Positions 13,505-25,409 of a stretch of 64,000 nt of DNA are shown here, one piece after another. The stretch spans positions 203,859,100 through 203,923,099 of the forward strand of contig OZ018319.1 of assembly GCA_963969495.1 (NCBI GenBank), in the 5' to 3' direction. How positions within the stretch are numbered: the stretch's first letter is position 1; every line of letters begins with the position of its first letter. Made by a program: the position numbers and the translations under genes. The notes under the pieces are model-generated. The model saw nothing but the letters and a program-made list of their open reading frames with translations, ran no database searches and was not told the origin of the DNA. The stretch comes from Ceratothoa steindachneri (Eukaryota > Arthropoda > Malacostraca > Isopoda > Cymothoidae).

Positions 13505-13861
13505 TTATATCTGTGACAGGAACGAACGAACCAACCTTTGATAATCTCGCCGAGTAAAATTGCTCCATTTATCTTGTAAAATTTGCGCAGAATTCTTGAT
13601 ATATTTCCTGGCTCCTTGTTTTAGCTCGCTAACGGAGTGGTTTCCAAAACTTTTGACTGGGAATTCAAGTCCAGAGTTAGTCCATAACAGTGCTATATCG
13701 TGATTTAGAAGGTATTCATCAACGTTTCCGTTTAGAAGGACAAAATTGCAAGAAATTTGCAGGTTGGCTTTTGAACCTATCCGATGGAGCTGCAGGTGGG
13801 GTAATTTCTTGTAGATTCGTGCATTCACTGTGTATGCGCTGTAAGCGTACAGTGAATACAC
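13505..13861 (-). CDS. Unrecognised 118-codon ORF, possibly a Tc1-like transposase C-terminus
   Basis: This is an ATG-initiated frame with no internal stop. Near its C-terminus 'DKWSNFT' and 'DYQRLVRSF' recall the W..(F/I)....(L/V)V.S(M/F) end of Tc1-like transposases. No DDE residues or NPIE-type box are present upstream. I cannot assign it with confidence, and it may be a chance frame in AT-rich DNA. Confidence 0.2.
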   Translation of the reverse strand: MYSLYAYSAYTVNARIYKKLPHLQLHRIGSKANLQISCNFVLLNGNVDEYLLNHDIALLWTNSGLEFPVKSFGNHSVSELKQGARKYIKNSAQILQDKWSNFTRRDYQRLVRSFLSQI

Positions 13862-13869
13862 TGATAACT

Positions 13870-15060
13870 TTCGTTTTATTCATCCTAATTTTCCTAACAA
13901 TTATTTATACGTAGTTTATATCATAAGGTTTTAGGACACGATTTTGTATACCTTGGATTTATTTTCTCTGTAAATGTTATGCAAGCTGTTGTGATTGAAA
14001 TACAGGCGTTCTTGTTGTTTTGGAAGGCTGTAACAATATTTAAAAACAAATATAGGTGGAACTTTTGGAAATCCTGTATATTTATTATGGGAGTATTTAC
14101 AGATATATCGATGTTTCTAAACATGAAGTATTATAACTATTTGCTTATAATTTAGATTCCACAAATCTAGAAATTTCACAAAACAGTTGTGATAATTCAG
14201 ATCCACATTTAGCAGATATATTGTGGTACCTGAAGTTAAATACGAATCTTAATTCAAATTAGTTTTCTTTAAGACTTGGGTAAAGGTTTATCATACTATT
14301 TCGGAGCGGATATCACTATTTAGCAATTTAAGCTTTAGGTTGTTCAATAGAATGAACGGTTCAGTTCTTGTTTGCCGGGTTTTATGAATTTCAGTCATCT
14401 ACAACTACTAGTGTTTCTTTTTTTAATGGTTTTTACTATTTCAGGAATGTTGAGGTTTTAAAATGTGATTTTGCTGATTTATATATCTAGTTTTTAATTT
14501 AAGTAAATTTCACATTCTTATCAAGGAATTTAAATTTCGTATAATTGAATTCCTTCTTGTTACCTATTATGACCAAGTTAAGCTAAAGTGAACAACGGTA
14601 ATGTAAATCGTCCAGTAAATTTGTCACGAATCGAGCCTGTAACCTTAACTACATTAGTTATGTGCACAGCCTATCGTTCAAATTTGAATTTATTCGCTAG
14701 TTTAGAATTGTAAATTAAAATGTGGAACAAGTTTAAATAATCTATTGCAGTGTTAATTACAGTACAACAAGGCAAATAATTACGGTTTCTTTTAAAAAAT
14801 AAAAGGCACTACTCAGTAAAGAAATTTGGGGCTAGAGAGTTGTACCCAATTTACATGTAGTTTGGTTAAAGTCGCCTATCAATACATAGCGATTGCACTG
14901 ATTTGAGCTTATAAATGGGTATTGGAAAACTTTAAGTTTTGCTCCAATCAGAATTCCCTTGAACCTTCTAGGTTTTAAGTTAACTTAGCAGATGAATGGT
15001 TTGAGTATTGTGAAATTTTTTAGTAGTACTCTGCGGGCCGCCCACAATATAGCAAAATTC
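13870..15060. other. AT-rich stretch, nothing recognised
   Basis: There are no open frames of interest, terminal repeats or tandem arrays that I can see. The sequence leads directly into the ~274-bp repeat array. Confidence 0.45.
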
Positions 15061-15067
15061 AGAAATG

Positions 15068-15705
15068 CATTGGTTTTACTTTTGATAAGGAATCAAAGGA
15101 TAATGATATAGTGCTCCACCAAATTTGGTAAAAAATCGAGTAGTTAGTTTTCGTGCAATTTTGTAAACAATCTAAGTAAAACATGTTGGCGATTACATAT
15201 TCTCTACAAAGTTCTCTTAGCAAGAAAAAAATAAAGTACTTAGAAAGTGACATTAATGCTTACAGCTTCAAAGATATACATTTTAATTAAAAAGACTAGT
15301 AAGTTATCTTACAACGGGATCTTGGTCAAAAACTAGTCGTTCCCTTCTATGCTACGGCGCTAGTGTTCAACCAAATTTATTAGAAATCAGTAATTATCTT
15401 TCGTACAATTTTGTAAACACACAAATTAAGAAATTTTGGCAAGGACATAATCTTCACAAAGTTAAGTGGGCAAAAAAAGCTCTTCTAAGTATTTAGAAAC
15501 AACAATAACACTTGCAGCTTCAAATATATAAATTTTAGTTAATAAATAAGTAAGGAAGAAATAAATAACCGGATGAGGCTGGATCTTGGTCAAAAACTAA
15601 TAGTTTACTTCTAGGCTAAGGATCTAGTGCTCCAGCAAATTTTGTAGAAATAGATCCACTAGTTTATGAGTAAGTTTGAACACGAACGAACGCTGTCGAT
15701 CACAT
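15068..15705. repeat. Tandem repeat with ~250-274 bp unit, about 2.4 copies
   Basis: Anchors recur in the same order. 'gatcttggtcaaaaacta' is at 15318 and again at 15592, 274 bp apart. 'agtgctcca' or 'agtgttcaa' followed by 'caaatt' recurs at about 15110, 15361 and 15630. 'tacaattttgtaaaca', 'cttcacaaagtt' and 'gcttcaaa.atat' appear in both of the first two units. The first unit lacks a clean start and the third is cut short. No coding capacity. It looks like a small satellite-type array or a duplicated TE fragment. Confidence 0.7.
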
Positions 15706-15793
15706 AATTTCCGACTTGTTTATCAGAAATTCCTAACACTAACTTTTTTCTTCACGATTAAAAAAAAGTTGATATGATTGACCTTATAATTTT

Positions 15794-15866
15794 TAGCGGG
15801 TGTACGCCGAAACGATCACGCCGAATAGGGTCGCGCCGAAACGACGCGCCGAAATGTCATAGACCC
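15794..15866. repeat. Short array of CGCCGAAA motifs (about 15-bp period)
   Basis: Four occurrences of 'CGCCGAA' lie about 15 bp apart within 60 bp of otherwise AT-rich DNA ('acgccgaaacg', 'acgccgaatag', 'gcgccgaaacg', 'gcgccgaaatg'). The local GC jump and spacing suggest the subterminal repeats of an unidentified mobile element or a protein-binding array. No partner copy was seen in the window. Confidence 0.5.
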
Positions 15867-15879
15867 TCGAATTTAGCTT

Positions 15880-18640
15880 CGTACCCATGAAATTTTGAGT
15901 CTACGATCGATTGACATGTAATTCATATTAAATGTTGTTTATCGATGTAGATATAGATAGATCTGATGGTAATGCCTTTATAACAATAACCAACACTTAT
16001 GATTATTTACTCTTCAAACTTTCTAAATCCTGTTTTTTTTATTTTAAGTTTTTGGCACCCAGTTAATTGATATTTTCGGAAATTATGTCTCAATATTTGG
16101 TTTTTATCCCACGGCATTTTTATCTGTAAATCAGTACAAAATGGTAACTCAATAGAGAAGCGATGCTGAATTATATACTCACCGCCTCTCAAGGTACTTA
16201 GTCGTTAGGCCTGACTTTAAAACTAAGGTTTATAACAATTTCTTATTTTAGCCTACGTTACAGGACGTACAATACTAGGCTACTGAACCTATAGGCTTGA
16301 CAAAAAAACTTATATTAATGGCACAAACCTTTATAAAACAATAAAATCCTCTTTCAATTAAAAAACAACGATCGATAAAGGCAATGATGTCTAACTAAAA
16401 TCTTCTAGATATAAATTTCTTAGGCTTTAAAACCTACTGGAACGTACATAAGTCATTATTTTGGAGTATACTTCTGACCTTATTAAGTTATGCTTCAAAA
16501 ACAAGGATAGTAGGATTTAAGAACTACATTACTGATACAAAAATCTAGAATATTAAAGGCTTATTCAGGAAAACAAATACTGAGTATAAACATGTGCTTC
16601 CAAAACCTTAAAGAAAAAATAGATGTCTGACAAAAAGAAGTAAAGATAATAGTTATTTAGATACTCGTTAATTAAATAAATTGACTTTGCCGCTTATATT
16701 TTATTTTAAATTTATCGCTTAAAAATTGACTTTTAATTATGTATAATTACAGAAAGGATGAATTTACAGAGCTATAGTTTTAGATTTGCAGAAACTCCCC
16801 CCGAAAAATAGGCTCAAATTTCGTTACTAAGAATTTCAAGATGAAATCGGAGAAAGATTATAAAAAGTAAAGTTTTACAGGCTGATAAAAAAACAAATCA
16901 AATCTTCTTATAATCGTTGCTAATCAAAGGTTTTCAAATTGAAGCCATTAAAACTTATAATTAAGACCTATTCTATTTAAATGAGGCCCATAACTGAAAG
17001 AAAGCGAAGTTCTAAGGTTCTAGAAAAAAAGGGCAACGGTTTTAATACTAAAGTAACAGAGTAAAATCGAACTGACTTGAGTGAAAACCATTTAAATTAT
17101 AACTATTAAAGATCAAACAATCCAAAAGTTAAAAAAGTAAAGATAAATATCTACCAAAACGTGTGTTTGTGGCATTAACTTAGTTTGCTTGAATTGTTAA
17201 TCTTTTAACTAACTTACCCTAGTAAAAATAAAAAATCCCAAAGACGACAACTAAAACAGAACTGTCCAAAAAGTAATCAACAAAAGATGAGTAAGTTTCA
17301 CGTGGGGCAGTACTTATCATTAGCTGGTACAACAAACATTTCATCTCAAAAATCTTTTCTGAACGCGCTTCTAAATCGTTATACTGAACAGATGTAGGAT
17401 ATGGAGGGGGTAAGTTAGTTTGATTGAAGGAAAAACAAGATTTGCTGACCAAAAAGTCGCGTGCTCCCACTTTTTCTGATTTATGGGCTTACGACCTTCA
17501 AAATTTTTCAATAATTCCCGGACTAACCTTGGGAGGACCTTGCCAATTATATCATCCGAAAGAGAATGTAAAACAACTTAAGGAATTTCAAATATCGTTA
17601 GAACCGGTTGAATAGTTGCAATGTTATTACCAAAACAAAATATGCAAAACGGGGACTGACCGACAGACAGACCGGCATAGTGAGATAGATCGGTAAACAG
17701 GAAAAAGCACAAGCTTTGTAGTCGGTCTTTGAGTCGTAGTTGCCTTTCCCTCTTCAGTGCTCTTTCGAACTTCGTAGAGCGTGGTTGTGTTGTGTTTACA
17801 TGCGCTACCAAATACACGCACGATTTATTATAGTTTGCTCATATAATTTAGTAATGTCTCAAAGCCTCTGATATCAACTAAGTAATGTCGTATAAATATA
17901 TATGTTTTGAATAATGAAAGATTGATTAATTATCGAATTTTCTTTCTTTTGTTTTACTTTTCCCAAGTTGTCCTTTCAGTTTTTTTTAAAAAAACACCAC
18001 ATATTGAAAATTTGGTTAAATTACTTTTATTCGGAATCGTTTACATTTTGTGCAAAATCTAATAATAATTAATATAATCGGATTTTTTCAAAGGAAAAAA
18101 AGAAGTTTTTATTAAGAATTAAATAGGTATTTTGTGGGATTGAGTGTTGCCGTGATTAAGTACGTTTTTATTGCATTAAAACCGACCGAGTTCATCATTA
18201 ACTTTGAAAACCTTATTTTTGCTTTTTGTTTTTAGTATCTAAGATAATATTCGTTTATGACTTTTTTTAACAAATTATAATTATAATTTTCATCTGATTT
18301 TCTTGTGTTGTATGTATATATATTATTGATATATTTCTTTTTATCTTGCTATTTGTATTCATTCTAATAACGATATCAATGAGACATAATGTGAGACAGG
18401 TCAGGTGTTGGTAAGAGTTCCATCATAAAATGTTACAGATATAAAAAAAATAACATATGTGCAACAAGTGATTCTCAGAGTACCTTATTCAGTGTTATGT
18501 TAAAGAACAATGCGAAAGATTTATACTCTTTATTTATCCTTGGCTGCTATTTAAAAAATCATAAATAAGCCGATTTCTCATTGAAATCGTATTATTTGTC
18601 TCTATTTTTTACGAGGGACAAATGAATTAAATTCACAAAC
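15880..18640. other. AT-rich stretch, no recognised gene
   Basis: The only frame with a hint of gene-like character is 83 codons on the minus strand (17219-17470). It contains 'LPPPYPTSVQYNDLEARSEK' and ends in a hydrophobic run 'VLVVVFGIFYFY', which could be a C-terminal membrane anchor. I do not recognise it, and there is no supporting splice or poly(A) context. The rest looks noncoding. Confidence 0.35.
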
Positions 18641-18661
18641 ATTATTTTAACCCTCTATGCC

Positions 18662-18691
18662 TTTCTATGTGACGAATTCGTCACATAGAAA
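18662..18691. repeat. Perfect 30-bp palindrome centred on GAATTC
   Basis: The arms 'TTTCTATGTGACGAA' and their exact reverse complement meet at 18676/18677, with no spacer. With a 3-nt bulge the pairing extends outward to GCC/GGC. The motif ATGTGACGAAT recurs at about 18739 ('aatgtgacgaataag'). Just upstream is 'ttaaccctctatgcc', which would fit a piggyBac-type TTAA/CCC end, but I found no matching second end. Confidence 0.8.
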
Positions 18692-18699
18692 ATAAAGGC

Positions 18700-20060
18700 C
18701 TATAGCTAGAGAAATTACATGTGTGGAGTCTAACAAGCGAATGTGACGAATAAGACACATGTTCTGTTTAGGTGCACACAAGGGTTGCGCGCCGTATGTC
18801 ACTAACTATTTACCACATAATAGAACCGCTATATGTATTTAATATGTTTTTAATTTTTAATAATTAATTCAAGGAATACAAGTAATACATAGTATCGAAG
18901 CAAACGCCATTGAAATCCAATTTTGGTTGATGTGCGCAGGACAAAAGAGAAAGACTGGTTTCTTCTAAGACGATTTGCCAGTGATATTGGCCCCGCTCAC
19001 TCCGATGACGTCATCTGAGAAGGCCAACAAAGGGACAGAGGTAATGTCGCTCAAATTTTCAAAACAAATGAAAATGAGAGATAAAAGAGAAGTTGAAACA
19101 CGGTTAAATCTATTCAAATACTGCAGGGTAACGGTAGACAGTGGTATGAATGTTGTAATTCCTTATGGAAATCCATTTTCAATTAAAAATGAGCGTTACT
19201 TTGCTTAAATTTTCTACCTTCTTATATTCGACTTCGATTTTCACTACTGAAACGTTGTATGAATGAGAGTTTGAAGCGGAGTTGCGTTGATCAATTTATC
19301 ATCACACATCGGCGTTTTTGCATTTCAAATCCCATTAAACCTCTTCCACGTGTGTTAGGCTGATTCATATTACAAAGAAGTAAATAACAATTGAATTAGT
19401 TTGACTAATTATTTTACTGAACTTTAACACTGTATCGTTTAAGAAATGAAAAGTTATAGATAGAAAGTTTAACGCCATCTGTCACACTTTAGTGGTGAGG
19501 CGTTATAGGAATCAAATCATACGTGACATTTTGCTACCTTAAATAGGCTTCGTATGAAATCTTTACTTTCAAGATGCGGAGGTAGTGTTTTTTTTAAGAA
19601 GGCTTAACGCCCTCTTTTACTCGTTGATGGGTCTAAACAGGCGTCAAAAACATAACTGTAAATGGGGTAAAAGAAAACAGACTAAGTTAAAACTAAACAA
19701 TACAAAAAATGTCTTGTATTCTATGCAATATTAGCATCAGTTCCACAAAGGATATTTAGGTAGTTACTTACCATTTCAGTTCATCAAATAAAGATATTTG
19801 CTAAATTAGCTTTGTTAAAGCCAGATTTTGTTTTTAAAATTGATTGAAATTTGATTCTTGACAATAGCAACCTCTTTCACTACATATTTATCATCTACAC
19901 TGGTAGTTTAAAAGAGTATGGATTTGTTGAAGAGGGATTTAGAAAGACCATTGCCCACTCCTTTCCTGAGAGGTTATCTTTGAAGAATGACACATAACGA
20001 TTTGCTATGTTTAGATGGCGTTGCATAAACAGTCGGACATCATTTACATATCAAATGCTA
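18700..20060. other. AT-rich stretch, no recognised gene
   Basis: One 77-codon frame lies at 18975-19208 (+). It is unrecognised, and a perfect TGACGTCA octamer lies inside it at about 19005. Related short phrases 'aacgccatct', 'gaggcgtta' and 'aacgccctct' recur between 19470 and 19630, hinting at old repeat sequence. No terminal repeats were found. Confidence 0.4.
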
Positions 20061-20063
20061 TCC

Positions 20064-20298
20064 CTAAATCACCAAGGGATCTTGGTTATCAGAAAGAAAA
20101 CTCTCTTCAGTTTTCATCATTGCTGTAACTATTGCTGACTGACCAGATTCTCCATCCAGATCATGTCGATGCTTGTACCGGTTGCTGACCTGTTGTAGGG
20201 TCATATTTCCTTCCTCCAAGAGCATCAGAGCGTTTGTTACATTCTCCTGGGAGTACTAAACTCTCTTGTATTCATTTTCTAGAAGTACGTTCGAGTCT
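20064..20298 (-). pseudogene. psq/pogo-type helix-turn-helix fragment
   Basis: The minus-strand frame reads '...YSQENVTNALMLLEEGN' then 'MTLQQVSNRYKH', followed by 'GESGQSAIVTAMMKTEESFL' and a stop at 20064-20066. The pattern Y(S/T).EN...AL..L..G.MTL..VS.RY is that of a psq (pipsqueak)/CENP-B-pogo-type HTH. Upstream in the same frame lies a stop (20256-20258), then 'EDSNVLLENEYKRV'. Beyond that is a sequence resembling a 3' splice site (pyrimidine tract ending 'attaacag' on the minus strand, boundary about 20298/20299). It could be a dead pogo-like transposase or an exon with a nonsense change. No DDE domain is visible nearby. Confidence 0.45.
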
Positions 20299-20309
20299 TC
20301 CTGTTAATA

Positions 20310-21050
20310 GGATAAAATAAAAATTAGAAAACATGGTTGTGTGGTGACATCCTAGTCCTGTTTCCTTTTACCCCATAAAATGTTTTACTGCATAACTATT
20401 ATTGCATTTTAGGTGGATAGCCTGTTGTGTTATTATAACTTACCTTTAATATTAAATTCACTTTTTTAAAAAAATCATCCTTAAATGTTAACATTCAATT
20501 GCAATTATTCGTCTTAGTTGCTTATGACCTGTAAATAAACCCAAACACAAGGAAAATAAAACGATTAAGGATATTGCATATCCTTAGCTACAACCTTAAA
20601 AATACCATATTATGTGATTTATTTACTTCATATTAAATCGTAAATATATAAAATGGCAAATAAAGTAACTCTGTATTAACACAATTTTACTTATATTTTA
20701 AAAGCTTCATTTGTTCACTTTTACCCCATGTTTCTACTTTTTCCCCATCTGACGATTGTAAGAGATTTTACAAAGCAGCAAAAGACGATCTGAAAGAGAG
20801 TGACAGCTTGTCGTGTGGCACTGTAGTCTGGATAGGGTGCCGTTCTTCCACGTTTCAGCTGTATCAGGGGCAATGCCATTGTTTTCTTCCCCTATCCCCT
20901 CCCCCTTACGCGGAACGTTGTTTGAGGGATTTATTTTCGTATTTCTATCGTCTCTTTTATTTTTTAACCTGAAACTACGTTGATGGCAAAATAGAGCTAT
21001 TTATTCATTCGTACAATTACATGCTCGTTATTACTAAATGAATAAACAAT
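20310..21050. other. AT-rich stretch, nothing recognised
   Basis: No open frame or repeat structure of note. 'ttttaccccat' occurs twice (20366, 20719). Confidence 0.4.
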
Positions 21051-21054
21051 GCTT

Positions 21055-21455
21055 GCAATATATAAATAAATAAATAATACTTCAAATATTTTTAAATAAA
21101 AATAATACTTAAAATAATTATAAATAAATAATACCTAAAATATTTTTAAATAAATAAATAATACTCAAATTTATAAATAAATAAATTTTAACCTAAAATA
21201 TTTCTGAATACGTAAATAATACCCCAAATATTTGTAAATAAATAAAAATACCCCCCAAATTAATAAATAAATAATACCTAAATTATTTGTAAATAAATAA
21301 TAACTAAATTATATTATAAATAATAATACCTAAAATTTCTAAATAAATAATAACTAAAATATTTATAAATATAATACCTAAAATATTTAGAAATAAATTA
21401 TACCTAGAATATTTGAAAATAGATAGAAAATACTTAAAATATTTCTAAAAATATT
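21055..21455. repeat. AT-rich tandem array, unit ~24-28 bp
   Basis: About 14-16 degenerate units read approximately 'aaataaataatacctaaa' plus 'atattt'. Only the CC of 'acct' breaks the A/T composition. Unit length drifts through indels. This is noncoding. Confidence 0.8.
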
Positions 21456-21459
21456 TTGT

Positions 21460-23475
21460 TCCTTTTTATTTGGTTAATTCAAAACGACATAATTGCTTAT
21501 GTACTGAAAACATAATCAGAAATCATTAATTTTCGGACTATGAACTCATGAAGTTCACGAGTGTAACTCCTAACTCACGATGAATTAAATAGTATGACCC
21601 TTGATTGAACTCACACGACGGCATCGTAAGGATTTCAGATTGCTTTTCATTTTATTCCATCGACATTCAGTAATATTGACTTGGCTTCCTACATGAGTGG
21701 CGGTTAGATCTATTCCCGGTAGAGGGTGATAATTTTTAATATGTTAGGATTTTCCTTGAATCGACTTCAATTCTGAGTGATGACTAAAACTACGTGAACA
21801 AGATGATTAAGACATATTGAGATGAGGAGCGAACTGAGAATCCTGATCACATCACTGCAGATGGCAATGTGAGAGCTAAACAAATTTTCGAGTAACAGGA
21901 CGATATTTGAGTAAGGGAAAACAGAAAAGCTACCTAAATAGAGTCAACACGTAATTAAATGTATGCTGTTGCAAATTATATAGTAGTTTAGATGAGTAAA
22001 TATCAAGGAGATGAAATTATATGATGAGAAAACACGAAAACTACTAAAATAGAACATCAACGTGTAAGAATGAAGGTAAAAGAGGAATCATTTATCTTGA
22101 ATTCCACAACTTGCTTTAAGATATTAAATAAGTGTTGAAATCTGTCGTACTTGGAATAAAATTCATTTTTTACATTTCTTCTATTCTATGACTAATAAAT
22201 TAACTGGTAACCAACCAATTAAACAAAAGTCTTGAAACCCAATCAATTTTGAAGATATGTTTCCATTTGATTCGCGTGGCTAGTGTATTATATTAATAGA
22301 ATTAAAATTGAAATTTAACAAAAGTATTTAAGCATGAGTAAAAAAAGGAAGTTTAATTCCAACTTAACTTACTTATCTTTTTTTATTTGAACTAATTGAC
22401 TTACGTTAGAAATATGGAACAAAATGTATGTCAGGGAATAACGATTATCCCAAAATATACTCCAGCAATTTTTTCCCAGAATTATCTATAATTACCCATT
22501 AAATTTTTCACTTTTGCAGGAATACTTAAGTTACCCTTAATAAAAGATTTCGGCTTAATGATATTTGCTCACGTCAAAATGTTATCAACAGGTGAAAATT
22601 ACTCATTTAAGACAAACTCATTTCCGAAGCTACTCTAGGTCTATAATATTTATGAATTTTTGAAATTATAACAATTTTCCAGTAATTTTGAGATATATAA
22701 TAATAAATGACATTATTGTTTATAATTCTATAATTGAATTTCTCAAATTTGAAGAAATGCATTGTTTTTCTATGTTTTTTACTACCTAACTGCATCGTTT
22801 AGTAGCAGAGGATTTTCGCCTTTTATACCACTTCCCTTGAAGATGGCATATTTTGAAGAAAATATGGCATGCAGTCTGTGCAGTTACACTAACATGGGCA
22901 TGACTTTGGATATCCTTCCATGCAATGTGTTTATCACTCATCTGTCCATTTTAAGTCGTATCCTATCGATTAACAGGTAACGGTCATTTTTATTATACTC
23001 TAAAGGCAGTTTTTCTACTTTTATTTATTTCTATTTCCGGTCTATGGATAGTAACATGTTAATTAGACATTATAAATAATAATAAGAAGAATGTCAAATA
23101 GATAATCAATGGCACTTGCATTTATACTATGTTCATAAAATTACAGATAAATCGGAAACAACCCACAACTTTACTGGAAGACGACATATGCGCGGCCATC
23201 TTATTGAGGTTTTTATAATACTGACGGATTTCGTTAATATATATAAATTATCAATCAACGTTTGAGTTAGATAACCGAGCGGCCATTAGCAAATAATAGT
23301 TTGAAGCTAGTGAATAAAAGTTTTAACTCTACATCAGCACAAAACCTTTTCCTATAAAATAACACAAACATGGAATACTTTGCCAAGCCATAGAGTTGAA
23401 AGCACTTGAGTAAATATGTTTAAGAACAAATAAATATTACTTTAAAATATAACTAAAAAAAAGGTATTTAACAAT
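21460..23475. other. AT-rich stretch, no recognised gene
   Basis: A 72-codon frame at 22762-22980 (+) with a C..C-containing segment is unrecognised and probably chance. No TE termini are visible before the retrotransposon that starts at about 23480. Confidence 0.4.
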
Positions 23476-23489
23476 TCCGTTGCACTTCT

Positions 23490-25070
23490 GCCGCCATCCA
23501 CGGCTCCAACCTGACCCAGACTTGTTTCTTAATGGGGTACGCCTGGAAGTGGTTGAATCGCACCGTTTTCTTGGTCTTGTATTTGAACGACGCCTCACCT
23601 AGGAGGTTTATATTCGCAGCCTTAGGGTCCCTTGTACCCGCGCCATGGATATTCTTCGTTCCGTGACGTTTAGCGCTTTGGGCGCTGATAATGCTACTGC
23701 CTTACTTTTTATCGATCTTTTGTTCGTTCAAGCTCGACTACGGATGCGAGTTTTATGCATCCGCAGCCGAGCGTTTATTGCGGAAGGTGGACTCGATCCA
23801 CCACACCGGCCTTCGCCTGGTGACCGGTGCCTTTCGCACCTTCCCTATTGAGAGCTTACTAGTTGATGCTGGGGAGATGAAACTCGCTCTACGCCGTGTA
23901 CAGTCAATTATTCGCCTGTACACGCGAGCCCAGCGACTCCCTCAGTCGCCAACAGCTCTCACTGCATCCGCAGCTGAATTTAACGGTGCCTATGCCACCG
24001 AAAGACGCCACTCATAACCTAAGCCCTTTGGGTTTATGGCTAGGAAACTCCTCCGAGAGCTAGATATAGCACTCGGGCCGGTGGCACTCCTGGTTCTGCC
24101 CAGAACGCCACCTTGGATGGTACCACCGTTGGCTCTTTGTCGCCACCCCTCTGCTCCCAAAGCTTGTACAGCGCCGGGAATATTGCCTTTGGCCTTTTTG
24201 GAGCACATCTCGTGTCACGCTGAAACCGTGCCAGTGTATACGGATGGCTCCAAGTACAAAGAGGAGGTCGGCTTCCACGCCGTATCCCATCTATTTGAAG
24301 TCAGCGGGACTCTACCGGGCGCTGCGTCTGTCTTCACGGCCGAACTGGTGGCAATACACCACTCGGTATGGGAGATTACGCGACGTGCCCGGTTCGGAGG
24401 TCAGATTGCGATGTATAGAGACTTACAAAGCGCCCTGAGTGCTCTCGGGGTATTTGAATCTCCGCATCCCCTTGTTTGCAATATCCGTGACGCCACGGTT
24501 TTGGCAACCCGGGCGGATGTCGATATTATTTTCTGCTAGGTTCCTGGACATGTAGGAATTGCAAGGACTGAGCGTGCTGATGATGGCGCCAAATAGTCTG
24601 CAAGGACTCTGCAACTGGACCAGCATTTCGCTCTCCCTCACACCGACTACATGGCAGGAATATGGGCAGCTCTTTGGGCTGCCTGGCAAAGAGGTTGGGA
24701 GACGGTCGAAGGAACTTAAAGTTGCGTGCCATTACGCCGCAACAGTTCCCATGGACCTACCCCGCCAATGCTGCGAGGGCTTTAGGTTGCTTTCTGTCGT
24801 CTCCGAATTGGGCACACTCGTGTGACGCACCGCCATTTGGTGGGGCGCTCGCAAGTGCCCTACTGTGAAGACTGCGTTGTCCTTCAGACTGTTCGGCACA
24901 TTCTTGTTGAATGTCCCAGGCTGGGCGATCTCCGCGCACGTTACCTCTCCGGGTACCGGGATGGGCGGGGTCCCTGCCGCCTGTCCCTTGTACTCGGGAC
25001 GAGTTCGTTCACATTGATTTGTGGACTTACAGACTTTTGGGGGGAGGCGGGCCTTCCTCCCTTTATTTAA
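23490..25070 (+). pseudogene. RT/RNase H polyprotein of the non-LTR element, broken
   Basis: Frames joined by eye give 'LFLNGVRLEVVESHRFLGLV' (about 23520-23590), then 'MDILRSVTFSALGADNAT' (23645-23700). After a frame change come 'KLDYGCEFYASAAERLLRKV' and 'TGAFRTFPIESLLVDAGEM' (to about 23880). RNase H follows: 'VYTDGSKYKEE' (about 24233, the first catalytic Asp in YTDGS), 'VFTAELVAIH' (the catalytic Glu), 'YRDLQSALSAL' (with D in the usual S.SQSA box) and 'VPGHVGIARTERAD' (24540-24585). The terminal Cys/His box is 'YCEDCVVLQTVRHILVECP' (24864-24922). Frameshifts and the TAG at 24537 make it inactive. The RT catalytic FADD region is missing through 5' truncation. Confidence 0.85.
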
Positions 25071-25200
25071 CTAGTTTTTTTGTTATTGTTGTTTTTTTGT
25101 AGGTGGCACGCTCCTGCGCCGGGGGGAGGTGGATCTCCCCCCGACGCCGGAGCTTGCTTCCTAATTGTTGCCATCTTCCCTTTTTATCGTTGTTGGGTTT

Positions 25201-25405
25201 TCATATTTTTATTTTAAAGTAGCCTAGAGCTAGGATGTCGTGATTGCGGCGAATTATGCCCAAGTGGGCAGTCACCAGATAGGCTCCTAAAATTAAAAAA
25301 AATTCATATTCTTATTTTAAAGTAGCCTAGTACTAGGCTGTCGTGATTCCAGCGACTTATGCCCTAGTAAGCATTCGTCAGGTAAGCTCCTAAAATAAAA
25401 AAAAT
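25201..25405 (+). repeat. Tandemly duplicated 3' tail of the non-LTR element
   Basis: There are two ~103-bp units with the same anchors ('tcatatt.ttattttaaag', 'tagcctag..ctagg', 'tgtcgtgatt', 'cctaaaat' plus an A tract). The first unit carries 'gcagtcaccagataggctcc' and the second 'gcattcgtcaggtaagctcc', so they diverged after duplication or derive from two different copies. Confidence 0.8.
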
Positions 25406-25409
25406 AAAT

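Larger units (their letters stand above)
23480..25405 (+). mobile_element. 5'-truncated non-LTR retrotransposon (R1/I/Jockey-type with RNase H)
   Basis: This block is GC-richer than its surroundings. It carries the 3' half of a non-LTR element: RT thumb/connection, RNase H, a terminal Cys/His cluster and a 3' tail. It starts abruptly at about 23480 inside the RT, as expected for incomplete reverse transcription. It ends in A-rich runs at about 25296 and 25400. The last ~103 bp occur twice in tandem (25201-25303 and 25304-25405), each copy with 'attttaaagtagcctag' and ending 'gctcctaaaat' plus an A tract. No target-site duplication was identified. A ~200-bp relative of the RNase H end lies at 33440-33660, and a probable scrap of the tail lies at 49740-49790. 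Confidence 0.85.

Noticed and set aside
24060..24939. Minus-strand ORFs across the non-LTR element
   Set aside because: Antisense shadows of the RT/RNase H coding sequence, which has clear motifs on the plus strand.
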